Shown: piece after piece, positions 27,960 to 37,318 of the stretch
How positions within the stretch are numbered: the first letter of the stretch is position 1
How the letters are laid out: each line of letters opens with the position of its first letter
Source of the DNA: an uncultured Cohaesibacter sp.
GTDB lineage: Bacteria > Pseudomonadota > Alphaproteobacteria > Rhizobiales > Cohaesibacteraceae
Reading direction: 5' to 3'
DNA length: 64,000 nt
NCBI RefSeq assembly: GCF_963677725.1
Contig: NZ_OY782507.1
Coordinates: 2,542,001 to 2,606,000, forward strand
The notes under the pieces: generated by a model
Told to the model about the DNA's origin: nothing
Seen by the model: the letters and a program-made list of their open reading frames with translations, nothing else
The model's database searches: none
Made by a program: the position numbers and the translations under genes

Positions 27960-29189
27960 TCAGACCTTCATCATGCCGTCCAGCGCTTGGGCAATGCGTT
28001 CGATCAGACGCTGGGCGACTTCACCCTTTTCCATATCCGGCCATGTTTCGATGCCATCGGCCCGGACGATCTTCACGCTGTTGCGATCACCGCCCATGAT
28101 GCCGGTCTCAGGTGAGACATCGTTGGCGATGATCCAGTCAACGCCTTTTTTCTTCAGTTTTGCCCCGGCATTGGTCTCGAGATTTTGTGTTTCGGCAGCG
28201 AAACCAACCACGAGAGTCGGGCGCTGGCTGGGATGAGTACCGACAAAACGGGCAATGTCGGGATTCTCAGAAAAATGCAGCTCGGGCAGGCTCCCGTCTG
28301 GCTTCTTCTTGATTTTTTCTGCGCCCTGATTGGCGACTTTCCAGTCTGCGACCGCGGCCGCCATGATGGCGACATCAGAAGGCAGATGATCGGAGACCGC
28401 GTCATGCATTTGCTGGGCGGTTTCCACCCGGATGCATGTGACGCCAGCGGGTGGATCAAGGGACACCGGACCGGAGACCAAGGTCACCTCGGCACCGGCA
28501 GCACGGGCGGCGGCGGCCAAGGCATAGCCCTGCTTGCCCGACGAGCGGTTGGCAATATAGCGCACCGGATCGATCGGCTCATGGGTCGGGCCAGCGGTGA
28601 TCAGCACATATTTGCCCGATAGCGGTTTGTTGTTTTGATTGATCTGGGCATCAAGCAGGGCATCGATTGCTTTGATGATGGTTTCCGGTTCAGCCAAGCG
28701 CCCCGGACCTTCTTCGTTGCAAGCCATCATGCCAACATCGGGGCCGACGAAATGAATGCCATCTGCCTTCAATTGGGCCAGATTGCGCTGGGTTGACGGA
28801 TGCAGCCACATGCGCACATTCATCGCAGGCGCCACCAGGACTTGCTTGTCGGTTGCCAGCAGGGTCGTGCTGGCCAGATCGTCGGCAATGCCATGGGCCA
28901 TTTTGGCCATCAGATTGGCGGTACAAGGGGCAACCACCACCAGATCGGCGTCGCGGGACAATTCGATATGGCCGATTTCCTGCTCTCGGGTGAGGTCAAA
29001 CAATTCGGTGATCGCCGCCTCGCCGGTCAGGGCCGCAAGGGTCAGAGGCGAGACGAACTCCGTCGCATTCTTGGTCAGGATGACCTTGACGCTGGCGCCT
29101 TTCTTGATCAGCTGGCGGGCAATGTCGGTTGCCTTGAAGGCAGCGACGCTGCTGGAAATGATCAACAGAATGCGTTTTTTGGCAAGCAT
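27960..29189 (-). CDS. coaBC: Bifunctional phosphopantothenoylcysteine decarboxylase/synthetase
   Basis: CoaBC carries out two steps of coenzyme A synthesis: CTP-dependent joining of cysteine to phosphopantothenate, then FMN-dependent decarboxylation. The N-terminal CoaC domain (about 1-185) has RILLIISSSVAAFKATDIA, the active-site His in GHIELSRDAD, the PAMNVRMW substrate motif and the Cys in MMACNEEGPGRL. The CoaB domain (about 190-405) starts VLITAGPTHEPIDPVR and has the Lys-containing AAAVADWK. The ATG at 29189 begins the CoaC domain exactly (MLAKKRILL); the same frame is open further upstream but that part overlaps ubiB antisense. 409 residues. Confidence 0.95.
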   Translation of the reverse strand: MLAKKRILLIISSSVAAFKATDIARQLIKKGASVKVILTKNATEFVSPLTLAALTGEAAITELFDLTREQEIGHIELSRDADLVVVAPCTANLMAKMAHGIADDLASTTLLATDKQVLVAPAMNVRMWLHPSTQRNLAQLKADGIHFVGPDVGMMACNEEGPGRLAEPETIIKAIDALLDAQINQNNKPLSGKYVLITAGPTHEPIDPVRYIANRSSGKQGYALAAAARAAGAEVTLVSGPVSLDPPAGVTCIRVETAQQMHDAVSDHLPSDVAIMAAAVADWKVANQGAEKIKKKPDGSLPELHFSENPDIARFVGTHPSQRPTLVVGFAAETQNLETNAGAKLKKKGVDWIIANDVSPETGIMGGDRNSVKIVRADGIETWPDMEKGEVAQRLIERIAQALDGMMKV

Positions 29190-29250
29190 GGCAGAAAGCC
29201 CCCGATGGTATGACCCGAAGTTGATTTGATGTGACCCGGCTGGCGCGGGG

Positions 29251-30837
29251 TTAGCTCCAAAGATGGATGGCAATGGCACTGAGTGCAAGAGCGATGACCC
29301 ACAGGGCCACGCGACCAGAGCGGCTTTCGCGGGCTTCTGCCCGACCAATTGCCGCCACGGTTTCCGCATCCAGACGCATACCATTTCGGCCCATCTGATC
29401 AAAGCTCTCCGAAAGGCTCTGGGCGCGCCGGGCCATGTCCGGCAGGCCCGCAGACAGGGTGCCGAGTGTGGCAAGGCCAGAGGCCATTTCCTTGACTTTG
29501 GCGGTGGGGCCAAGATTGGCTTCCATCCATCTCTTGACCACCGGTTCGGAGGTGTTCCAGAGATTAAGGCCACCATCCATCATTCGGGCAACGCCCTCGA
29601 CGACGACCATGGTCTTTTGCAGCAGGATCAGCTCGGTGCGGGTCGCCATGCCGAACAATTCGGTGAATTCGAACAACTGACTGAGCAGGCCCGCCATGGA
29701 AATTTCGGCGGAATCGCGCCCATGGATCGGCTCACCGATGGAGCGCAGAGCCTGGGCGAAGGTGTCGACATCCTGATGAGAAGGCACATAGCCCGCGTCG
29801 AAATGGACCTGCGAAACCCGTCGATAATCGCGGCTGATGAAGCCATAGAGAATTTCAGCGAGGAAACGCTGCTCATTGGGACCAATGCGGCCCATGATGC
29901 CGAAATCGACGGCCACCAGACGGCCTTGGGGGTCGAGAAACAGATTGCCCGGATGCATGTCTGCATGGAAAAAGCCCTGCCGCAAGGCATGGCGCAGGAA
30001 GGACTGGATGACCGTGGTGCCAAGTTTCGACAAGTCATGGCCGGAGGCTTTAAGCGCCTCCATGTCATTGAGCTTGATGCCGTCGATCCATTCCATGGTC
30101 ATGACGGACTTAGTCGATTTTTCCCAATGGACTTCCGGCACGCGGAAATCATTGTCATCGCGGCAATATTCCGCCATTTCGCTCATCGCGGCGGCTTCGA
30201 GGCGGAAATCCATCTCCAGCTCGATAGAGCGGGCCAGCGTGTCGACAACCGCGACAGGGCGCAAGCGGCGGGACGGCACATGGACGGCTTCAATCAACCG
30301 GGCGGCAAGGTAAAAGCCTCCCAGATCGGCCTTGAAGCGCTCGGCAATGCGCGGACGCAACACCTTGATGGCGACATGCTGAGTGGTGCCGGTCTTGTCG
30401 ACATAGCTTGCTTTGTGAACCTGTGCGATGGAAGCTGCGGCCACAGGCTCGGAGAAGCTGTCAAACAGGACTTCAACCGGTTTGCCAAGGCTTGCCTCAA
30501 TGGCGATCTTGGCTTCTTCCATGCCAAATGCCGGGACGCGATCTTGCAGGCTGGTCAGGGCTTCGGCCAGCTCCGGGCCGACCAGATCGGGGCGGGTGGC
30601 CAGAAACTGGCCCATTTTGACATAAGACGGACCGAGGCGATTGAGCGCGGCGCTCATGCGTTCGCCCTTGTTGCGGGTGGAAATTCCGCGTCGTTCGATC
30701 AGCTGCAGGGCCGACAGGCCAAGGCGCGGCACAAGGGGCAGATCCGCAGGCGGCTCGATAATCGAGAAGACCCCTTCACGGGCCAGAATGTAGCCTGCCC
30801 GCATGAGGCGGATAAGAGAGGAGGACGCACCAATCAT
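29251..30837 (-). CDS. ubiB: UbiB-type atypical kinase for ubiquinone synthesis
   Basis: UbiB is an ABC1-family atypical kinase/ATPase needed for ubiquinone biosynthesis. The 528-residue protein has the family's KxGQ motif (YVKMGQFLATRPDLVGPE, near 70-87), the Ala-rich nucleotide loop AAASIAQVHKA, the Lys in HVAIKVLRP, the catalytic block GFFHADMHPGNLFLD and the metal-binding DFGIMGRI. The C-terminus ends in one or two membrane helices (VALWVIALALSAIAIHLWS), which anchor it to the inner membrane. It is downstream of ubiE with 17 bases between, so the two are probably co-transcribed. Confidence 0.95.
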   Translation of the reverse strand: MIGASSSLIRLMRAGYILAREGVFSIIEPPADLPLVPRLGLSALQLIERRGISTRNKGERMSAALNRLGPSYVKMGQFLATRPDLVGPELAEALTSLQDRVPAFGMEEAKIAIEASLGKPVEVLFDSFSEPVAAASIAQVHKASYVDKTGTTQHVAIKVLRPRIAERFKADLGGFYLAARLIEAVHVPSRRLRPVAVVDTLARSIELEMDFRLEAAAMSEMAEYCRDDNDFRVPEVHWEKSTKSVMTMEWIDGIKLNDMEALKASGHDLSKLGTTVIQSFLRHALRQGFFHADMHPGNLFLDPQGRLVAVDFGIMGRIGPNEQRFLAEILYGFISRDYRRVSQVHFDAGYVPSHQDVDTFAQALRSIGEPIHGRDSAEISMAGLLSQLFEFTELFGMATRTELILLQKTMVVVEGVARMMDGGLNLWNTSEPVVKRWMEANLGPTAKVKEMASGLATLGTLSAGLPDMARRAQSLSESFDQMGRNGMRLDAETVAAIGRAEARESRSGRVALWVIALALSAIAIHLWS

Positions 30838-30854
30838 GATCTCTCTGCCTTCCC

Positions 30855-31646
30855 TTACAATTTCCAGCCCGAATGCATGGTGGTGATGCCGCCAGACATG
30901 GCCCGGTAGGTGACCTGCTTGAAACCGGCCTCCTCGATCATCATCTTGAAGCGTGCCTTATTGGGAAACTTGCGGATCGACTGGACGAAATATTCATAGC
31001 TCTCGCGGTCGCCGGTCACCATGTCGCCGATGGCGGGAATGGCATTGAAGGAAAAGAGATCATAGGCCTTGTCGAGCACAGGCATGTGGACATCGGAAAA
31101 TTCAAGGCACATGAAACGACCGCCCCGCTTGAGCACCCGAAAGGCTTCGGAAAGCGCCTTGTCGATGTGCGGCACATTGCGGATGCCATAGGCGATGGTA
31201 TAGGCGTCAAAACTGTTATCCTCAAAGGGCAGCTCTTCGGCATTGCCTTCGACAAAATCGAGATAGTCGATCAGACCATTTTCTCTGGCGCGATCTTTGC
31301 CAACCGCCAACATCGACCCGTTGATATCAAAGACCGTGGCATGGGCGGTTTTGCGGGAGCGTTCAATCACCCGGAAGGAAATGTCGCCTGTCCCGCCGGC
31401 CACATCAAGCAGCTTGAAAGGCTTGGTGGGGCGCTGGGGCGGATTGAGCCAGGCAACGAAGGCGTCTTTCCAGAGGCGATGCATGCCACCGCTCATCAGA
31501 TCATTCATCACGTCATAGCGGTCTGCGACCTGATGAAAGACCTTGTTGACCTTGGGCTGCTTTTCCCCTTCCTTGACGGCTTCAAAGCCAAAGGAAGTGG
31601 CCATTTCCGATACATCTTCGGTGCGTTGCTTGTTGTGTGCCGACAT
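30855..31646 (-). CDS. ubiE: Ubiquinone/menaquinone C-methyltransferase UbiE
   Basis: UbiE C-methylates the quinone ring using S-adenosylmethionine. The 263-residue protein has the SAM motif [13 protein letters not shown] near residue 70, the block [17 protein letters not shown] and [19 protein letters not shown], both diagnostic for UbiE. It ends [13 protein letters not shown]. The ATG at 31646 gives the expected start ([12 protein letters not shown]); the frame is open for another 50 residues upstream without family similarity. Ubiquinone made through this pathway is the likely electron acceptor of the Hup hydrogenase encoded later in the window. Confidence 0.96.
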   Translation of the reverse strand: MSAHNKQRTEDVSEMATSFGFEAVKEGEKQPKVNKVFHQVADRYDVMNDLMSGGMHRLWKDAFVAWLNPPQRPTKPFKLLDVAGGTGDISFRVIERSRKTAHATVFDINGSMLAVGKDRARENGLIDYLDFVEGNAEELPFEDNSFDAYTIAYGIRNVPHIDKALSEAFRVLKRGGRFMCLEFSDVHMPVLDKAYDLFSFNAIPAIGDMVTGDRESYEYFVQSIRKFPNKARFKMMIEEAGFKQVTYRAMSGGITTMHSGWKL

Positions 31647-31917
31647 GTCTTCGTCCTGCCAGCCGCCCCATTGAGCGGCCCTGTTCCAATTTTGGCGCGA
31701 CCTTAGCCCATCTTTTCGACAAATGCCATTGGCGGCGCGCGCTTTTACCGTGCTGGCTCGTGCCGCTTTCATTTTGCTCTCCCGCATACCGCGCACTAGA
31801 GCACTTGGCTCGTCTGGGATGAACCATCAGAACGCGCCTTGTCACCAGCTATCGCCATTGATACGGTGGCGCCCTCTCGGTGGGGGCAGTTGCAATGTCA
31901 AAAGTTGAGAATCAGAC

Positions 31918-33099
31918 ATGAACCAAATCATGGATATCGCAAAAGTCCGCGCTGACACGCCCGGCATTCACCATGGCATTCATTTGTTGGCCTGTGGCGC
32001 GGCCTTGATGCCGCAGGCCGTGGTCGACGCAATCGTCGAGCATACCGAGCTTGAAGCCCGGATTGGTGGTTATGAAGCCTATCAGGCACGGGCTGAAGAG
32101 CTTGACTCCACCTATGACAGCGTGGCGCGGCTTCTCAATGCCAAGCCGCAGGAAATCGCTCTGGTGGAAAATGCCACCGTTGGCTGGTGTCTGGCCTTTT
32201 ATTCCCTGCCACTCAAAGAAGGGGATCGGATCCTTACGTGCGAAGCGGAATATGCAGCCAATTATGTCGCCTACCTGCAGCGTGCCAAGCGCGACGGGAT
32301 CATCATTGATGTGGTGCCGAGCGACGCCTCCGGTGCGCTGGATGTGCTGGCACTGGAAGACATGATCACCGAACGGACGGCCCTGATTTCCACAACATGG
32401 ATTCCAACCAATGGCGGGCTGATCAATCCGGCGGAAAAGATTGGCGCAATTGCCAAGGCACATGACATTCCCTTCCTGCTTGATGCCTGTCAGGCGGTGG
32501 GTCAGATGCCGGTCGATGTGGAGGCGCTGCAATGCGACTTCCTGTCGGCGACAGCGCGGAAATTCCTGCGCGGGCCGCGTGGCGCCGGTTTCCTCTATGT
32601 CAGGGAGAAATGGCTCGAAACACTCGAACCGGTGATGATCGACCATTTCGCCGCCCCTTGGGTGTCCCGCGAGGGGTATGAGCTGCGGCCTGATGCGCGT
32701 CGGTTTGAAAGCTGGGAAAATAATTATGCTCTGCGGGCGGGCCTCAAAGCAGCCTGTGATTACGCCCTCGAAATCGGTCTTGATATGATCCAGTCACGGT
32801 CCTTCGGGCTGGCGGCCTTGCTGCGCGAGCAATTGGAAGACATTCCGGGCGCACAAATCCAGGATCTTGGCGAGAAACAATGCGCCATTGTCAGCTTTAC
32901 CATCGAGGGGCTGGACCCAACGGCAACCGCCGACAAGCTGCGAGAGAATGGCATTGCCATTGGGACGTCCAATCTTTCGAGCACGCGCATTGATGCGGAA
33001 CGACGCCAATTGCCGCTGATGCTGCGGGCCGCGCCGCATTATTACAATACCGAAGAGGATATTGCCGCCCTGATCGCGGCCCTCAAGGCGGAACTGTAG
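31918..33099 (+). CDS. Class V aminotransferase-fold PLP enzyme
   Basis: A 393-residue PLP enzyme of the aminotransferase class V/cysteine desulfurase-like fold. The PLP lysine is Lys215 in FLSATARKFLRGPRGAGFL; the preceding PFLLDACQAVGQMPVDV supplies the conserved Asp that binds the pyridine nitrogen. An isolated Cys in the C-terminal half is not in a loop typical of NifS/SufS desulfurases (no RSGxHCA motif), so desulfurase activity is unlikely; family members include epimerases and racemase-like aminotransferases. The reaction is unknown. It lies between ubiE (divergent) and mutM (34 bases downstream), which are usually direct neighbours in Hyphomicrobiales. Confidence 0.85.
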   Translation: MNQIMDIAKVRADTPGIHHGIHLLACGAALMPQAVVDAIVEHTELEARIGGYEAYQARAEELDSTYDSVARLLNAKPQEIALVENATVGWCLAFYSLPLKEGDRILTCEAEYAANYVAYLQRAKRDGIIIDVVPSDASGALDVLALEDMITERTALISTTWIPTNGGLINPAEKIGAIAKAHDIPFLLDACQAVGQMPVDVEALQCDFLSATARKFLRGPRGAGFLYVREKWLETLEPVMIDHFAAPWVSREGYELRPDARRFESWENNYALRAGLKAACDYALEIGLDMIQSRSFGLAALLREQLEDIPGAQIQDLGEKQCAIVSFTIEGLDPTATADKLRENGIAIGTSNLSSTRIDAERRQLPLMLRAAPHYYNTEEDIAALIAALKAEL

Positions 33100-33132
33100 G
33101 CCGAGCTTTAGGCTGAACTGTGGGGAGCGATC

Positions 33133-34020
33133 ATGCCAGAATTGCCCGAGGTTGAAACCGTGCGCCGGGGCCTTGCCCCGGTTATGGAAGGGGCGACCAT
33201 CAAAAAAGCCGATATCAGGCGCAAGAATTTGCGTTTTGACTTTCCCGACCAATTGGCCGAGCGGCTGGAAGGGCGAGACATCATTTCCCTTGGCAGGCGG
33301 TCGAAATATCTTCTGGCGGATCTGGATGATGCGCAGGTTCTGGTGATGCATCTGGGTATGTCTGGCTCCTTCAGGGTGGTGGAGGCAGAAGACGCCCATT
33401 TGATCGGCGAGGAAAGCTTTCACCGGGCGCGGGGCAAGCTGCCACAGCATGACCATGTGGTGCTGCATCTGACGTCCGGCGTGTCAGTGCTGTATAACGA
33501 TCCACGCCGTTTTGGCTTTTTCGACCTGATCCCGCGCGCCATGCTGGCCGAGCATCCCTATTTTGCCAAATTGGGGGTGGAACCGGTGGGCAACATTCTC
33601 GATGCGGCCTATTTGGCGGCGCGTTTCAAAGACAGGAAGACACCACTGAAATCCGCCTTGCTTGATCAGCATATCATTGCGGGCCTGGGCAACATTTATG
33701 TTTGTGAGGCGCTGTATCGATCCGGTCTCGACCCGAAACGAGCCGCAGGCAGCCTTGTCACCAAGGCGGGCAAGGCATCGGCCAAGCTTCACTTGCTGAC
33801 AGACGAAATACGCGCCACCATCGCAGAAGCGATCGAGGCGGGGGGATCGACCTTGCGTGACCATACCCGCGCCGACGGGTCGCTGGGCTATTTCCAGCAT
33901 CGCTTCAAGGTTTATGATCGGGCAGGCGATCCGTGCCAGACAGTGGGCTGCTCAGGCACCATCGAACGCTTCACCCAAAGCGGGCGATCCACCTTCTTCT
34001 GCGCTAAATGCCAGAAGTGA
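33133..34020 (+). CDS. mutM: Formamidopyrimidine-DNA glycosylase
   Basis: MutM (Fpg) removes 8-oxoguanine and formamidopyrimidines from DNA and nicks the strand. The 295-residue protein begins [14 protein letters not shown] (catalytic Pro2 and Glu3 after Met removal). It has the helix-two-turn-helix block [19 protein letters not shown] near 180 and a C-terminal zinc finger: Cys pair in [10 protein letters not shown] and Cys pair in [26 protein letters not shown] is the loop before the finger. It is full-length. The convergent LysR gene ends 14 bases beyond it. Confidence 0.97.
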   Translation: MPELPEVETVRRGLAPVMEGATIKKADIRRKNLRFDFPDQLAERLEGRDIISLGRRSKYLLADLDDAQVLVMHLGMSGSFRVVEAEDAHLIGEESFHRARGKLPQHDHVVLHLTSGVSVLYNDPRRFGFFDLIPRAMLAEHPYFAKLGVEPVGNILDAAYLAARFKDRKTPLKSALLDQHIIAGLGNIYVCEALYRSGLDPKRAAGSLVTKAGKASAKLHLLTDEIRATIAEAIEAGGSTLRDHTRADGSLGYFQHRFKVYDRAGDPCQTVGCSGTIERFTQSGRSTFFCAKCQK

Positions 34021-34034
34021 TGCCCATGTTGCGG

Positions 34035-34943
34035 TCACGGACGATCGCTACCCCATTGTTGCAGCGAGTCTTCCAGCTCCCTGATCAACCAGCTGCGGAA
34101 TCTCTTGACCGCATGATTGCCTTCTGCCCGTTTGCTGGTGACGAACCAATAGCTTGATCCGATGTCCGAGCGCCTGTCGAAGGGGGACGCAATCAGCCCG
34201 CGCTGCAAGGCATCGCAGGCCAGCGTTTCCCATGCCATGAATATCCCTTGGCCTGTCATCGCGGCATCGAGACAAAGGGAGCCGTCGGGATAGGTGGGAC
34301 CGGGTTGGAGCGCTGCGCCCTTCAATCCCATATCGGACAAATATGCATCCCAACCGATATAGGACTCGTTCTCGCGAATGACGGGGAAGGCAACAAGGTC
34401 CGCAGGGCGCTGGATTTGCGCTGCAATTGCCGGCGAACACACCGGAAAGACCCGCTTGTCCAACAGTTTGGTTGCATGCGCGCCCTCCTCCATACCCGGA
34501 CCGACGCGAATGCCCACATCGGCCTCGGAATTATCGAGATCCACCACCTCATTGGCAGGCAGGATACGCAGGGAGATATCCGGATTCTGGTCGGTGAAAT
34601 GCTTGATGCGCCAGATCAGCCAGCGACTGGCAAAAATGGTCGCGACGGTCACCGTCAGAGTATTTTTCTGGCTTTCCTGCAAATCGGACACAATGCTGGA
34701 CAAATCCCGAAAGGCGGTTGTCAAGCGTGGTGCGACGGCACGGCAGGCTTCGGTTGGCGTGAGGCCGGTTGAAGAGCGGGTGAAAAGAATTTGGCCAAGA
34801 GCGCTTTCCGCCTTGGCCAGCCGCTGGCTCAAGGCACCGGGCGTAACACCAAGCTCATCGGCTGCCCCGCGCAAGGTGGCATGACGGGCGAGGACTTCGA
34901 TGGTTCTGAGCGTTGACAGGGACAGGGAGTTGAGATTTTGCAT
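34035..34943 (-). CDS. LysR-family transcriptional regulator
   Basis: A 302-residue regulator. The N-terminal winged helix (about 5-65) reads LRTIEVLARHATLRGAADEL and GVTPGALSQRLAKAESALG; the rest is a periplasmic-binding-protein-like effector domain (about 90-295) beginning LTVTVATIFASRWLIWRI. The start SLSLSTLRTIEVLARH resembles the GcvA subgroup. LysR genes usually regulate a divergent neighbour: here the divergent gene would be the small ORF at 35014, with a 70-base gap. The effector is unknown. Confidence 0.9.
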   Translation of the reverse strand: MQNLNSLSLSTLRTIEVLARHATLRGAADELGVTPGALSQRLAKAESALGQILFTRSSTGLTPTEACRAVAPRLTTAFRDLSSIVSDLQESQKNTLTVTVATIFASRWLIWRIKHFTDQNPDISLRILPANEVVDLDNSEADVGIRVGPGMEEGAHATKLLDKRVFPVCSPAIAAQIQRPADLVAFPVIRENESYIGWDAYLSDMGLKGAALQPGPTYPDGSLCLDAAMTGQGIFMAWETLACDALQRGLIASPFDRRSDIGSSYWFVTSKRAEGNHAVKRFRSWLIRELEDSLQQWGSDRP

Positions 34944-35013
34944 TTAGAAAATCTAAACGCATTGCCTTCGGAAGTCGATTCCCCTGTTTGAAAATTTTGG
35001 CCATAAAAGGCCT

Positions 35014-35220
35014 ATGAAACATGCATTCTCTCACTTTACTTTCTGCTTTTGGATGCGATTGCTCCGGAGCGGACGTTTAGCGATCAAAATCACATCACTG
35101 GATAAACCCCGCGAAGGCGACTATGACAGAGATCCACTGACCCACCCGGATATCATGCGGATGAGCGAGCAGCAGAAGGCAGACTTGCCCTTCTGTGCTG
35201 CGATGATCAAGGCTGAATGA
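35014..35220 (+). CDS. Small hypothetical protein divergent from the LysR gene
   Basis: A 68-residue open frame preceded by AAAAGG at a suitable distance. The first 30 residues are hydrophobic and basic (FSHFTFCFWMRLLRSGRLAI); the rest is polar with a conserved-looking end (DPLTHPDIMRMSEQQKADLP). An internal ATG at residue 14 is possible. The protein is not recognised. Coding is suggested by the ribosome binding site, the position divergent from the LysR regulator and the absence of any other gene in the gap, not by similarity. Confidence 0.45.
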   Translation: MKHAFSHFTFCFWMRLLRSGRLAIKITSLDKPREGDYDRDPLTHPDIMRMSEQQKADLPFCAAMIKAE

Positions 35221-35302
35221 CCAGATTTTGATGGGGAAGGAGGCTTAGAACATGAAGGTGGTCAGCGGCTGCGCAAGGGATGCGACAGCCGCCGGAAATG
35301 AC

Positions 35303-36886
35303 TTACTTTTTGTTGAGCTTGATGGCCGGTTCCTGCTGGGGTGGCGATTTGGGATTCCACTCCACACGGTACAGGTCGAACCGGCGGTCCTTCAAATTCT
35401 GCACCGTGCCGGAATTGCGGCTGACATTGAGTTGATCGATCACCAGATCCGAGAAAATGATGGTCTCGGTGTTGGTATCGGCCAAAGCGGCAATGCCATC
35501 GCGAGCAAAGGGGAAATCGCATGGGGTGAAGATGCCGCTTTCGGCATAATGCACGTCCATATTTTCCACGTCCGGCAAGTTGCCGACTATGCCGGAGGTG
35601 ACCACATATATCTGGTTCTCCACCGCTCTGGCCTGACAGCAATAGCGCACGCGCAGATAGCCTTGCCGCTCGTCGGTACAGAAAGGAACGAACAGGATTT
35701 TCATGCCCTGATCTGTCAAATGGCGGGCCAGTTCCGGGAATTCGGAATCATAACAGACTAGCACGCCGATCGGGCCGCAATCGGTCTGGATTGCCTTGAG
35801 CTTGTCACCGCCTTCAATGTTCCACCAATAGCTCTCGTTCGGCGTTGGATGGATCTTCGATTGGGTATGCACCGCACCTGTGCGCAGGAAGACATAGGCG
35901 AGATTTTCCAGACTATTGTCTTTCATCAGGGTCGGATGACTGCCACCGATGATGTTAATATTGTAGGAAATCGCCAAATTCTGCATGAAGGTGACGAATT
36001 TTTCCGTGTAGTTCGAGAGCTTCTCGATGGATTCCTGCGGCGTCAATCTTTTGCGCTCAATGGAGAGCAGCGGGATGGTCAGCATTTCAGGAAAGACGAC
36101 GAAATCCGAGCGATAGTCCGCCGCAACATCGACGAAATATTCGAGCTGGGCAGCAAAATCCTCGAATGAAGACACTTTACGGGCTTGAAGCTGCACCGAG
36201 GCCACACGGACCGAATCCCGCGACAGGCCACGCATGGAGTGCGGCTTGGGTTGCTCACGGTCGATCTTGGGATTGTACCAGACCATATGGGTGGCATAGC
36301 CCAAAGACTCCTTGTCCGATGGCAAATAGCCCTTGAGCAAACCGATCACCTCAAAGCCGTTGCGCATCTGGAAGCCGATCACCGGATCCTTCTGCTTGCC
36401 ATTGAGAACCTGCTCCAGATAAGCCTCAGGCGTTTCCCATTTTTTGATCCGCTTTTTCAGGTTGGGCATCCGGCCCCCAAAGACGATGCCCTTGAGTTCA
36501 TATTCCTCGCACAAATGCTTCCGCGCGTCATAAAGACGTTGGCCGATGCGCAAGCCCCGATAGCGTTCATCAACGATCACTTCCATGCCATAGAGATAAT
36601 CACCGTCAGGATTGTGCCGGGAAGCGAAGCCGTAGCCAGTGATGCCATACCATGTGTGCGGTTTGAGCGCGATGTCGCCAGAAATGATGAAGGTGGCGCA
36701 ATGGCCGACAACTTCCTCATTGTAGGTGATCACGAATTGCCCCTCAGGGAAGGTCGAAATCTGACCGCCGAGCATTTCTTCCAATATGGCGTCCTCGCCA
36801 TAGATCTTTTCACTCAGGGAAGTAATGGCGGCAACATCCTCATGGGTTGCCTGCCGGAGGATCACGTCAATGTCCTTGGTTTTCAT
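35303..36886 (-). CDS. GNAT acetyltransferase-carbon-nitrogen hydrolase fusion
   Basis: A 527-residue two-domain enzyme. Residues of about 8-200 are a GNAT acetyltransferase domain (GMEVIVDERYRGLRIGQRLY is the acetyl-CoA loop). Residues of about 225-510 are a nitrilase-superfamily amidohydrolase with all catalytic residues: Glu in FVVFPEMLTIPLL, Lys in SKIHPTPNES and Cys in VLVCYDSEFPE. Such fusions are known but of unknown substrate; the pairing implies an acylated amine or amide handled in both directions. The gene is alone on its strand and its start faces the hydrogenase promoter region. The ATG at 36886 is the only good start. Confidence 0.9.
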   Translation of the reverse strand: MKTKDIDVILRQATHEDVAAITSLSEKIYGEDAILEEMLGGQISTFPEGQFVITYNEEVVGHCATFIISGDIALKPHTWYGITGYGFASRHNPDGDYLYGMEVIVDERYRGLRIGQRLYDARKHLCEEYELKGIVFGGRMPNLKKRIKKWETPEAYLEQVLNGKQKDPVIGFQMRNGFEVIGLLKGYLPSDKESLGYATHMVWYNPKIDREQPKPHSMRGLSRDSVRVASVQLQARKVSSFEDFAAQLEYFVDVAADYRSDFVVFPEMLTIPLLSIERKRLTPQESIEKLSNYTEKFVTFMQNLAISYNINIIGGSHPTLMKDNSLENLAYVFLRTGAVHTQSKIHPTPNESYWWNIEGGDKLKAIQTDCGPIGVLVCYDSEFPELARHLTDQGMKILFVPFCTDERQGYLRVRYCCQARAVENQIYVVTSGIVGNLPDVENMDVHYAESGIFTPCDFPFARDGIAALADTNTETIIFSDLVIDQLNVSRNSGTVQNLKDRRFDLYRVEWNPKSPPQQEPAIKLNKK

Positions 36887-37259
36887 ATATAACTCTCAAG
36901 TGTCACCTGCAATTTGGCAGGCTGTGCCTTCCGGAACAATGCCCCAACCTGACTGGTTTGCAAGCAAAATAAGCATTTTTCCGTGGCAATATAGAAGGAA
37001 TGCTTCATTGAAGGAAAGGTTCCATCCACGAAATGAAATCCAACAAGCCCCTGCCTTGCTGCACTGGCGCTCTCACCCCCTGACATGGCGCTTGAAAAAC
37101 AGGTTGCCGTGGTCCCTCATCAGGCCGAAGACGTCTCGTCACCGGGGCTGGTTGGGTGCGCCCTAACCGGTTACGTCGCAGACAAGGCTGGAAAGCAACC
37201 TTCCATTTCCCCGATCAAAGTGGAGCGCCGCTATTCACCGCCAGACACTTAATTTAATG

Positions 37260-37272
37260 CAAAAATTCGATA
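37260..37272 (+). promoter_or_regulatory. Candidate IHF binding site upstream of hupS
   Basis: CAAAAATTCGATA matches the IHF consensus YAANNNNTTGATW with one mismatch, in an AT-rich stretch. It lies 31 bases before the sigma-54 element, where IHF bends DNA between enhancer and promoter in known hup promoters of Bradyrhizobium and Rhizobium. Confidence 0.4.
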
Positions 37273-37302
37273 ATGCATTGAAATAGTTTACCTAAGTCAT
37301 GT

Positions 37303-37318
37303 TGGTCCGAATCTTGCT
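37303..37318 (+). promoter_or_regulatory. hupSp: Candidate sigma-54 promoter of hupSLC
   Basis: TGGTCCGAATCTTGCT fits the sigma-54 consensus TGGCACG-N4-TTGCW at all but two positions and keeps the invariant GG and GC exactly ten bases apart. Transcription would start near 37329, leaving a leader of about 85 bases before hupS. The HupR protein encoded in the cluster has the GAFTGA loop needed to activate such a promoter. Confidence 0.7.

Noticed and set aside
36931..36970. Sigma-54 element TGGCAATATAGAAGGAATGC and FNR/FixK box upstream of hupS
   Set aside because: GG and GC are 15 bases apart in the first, and only half-sites of TTGAT-N4-ATCAA are present.
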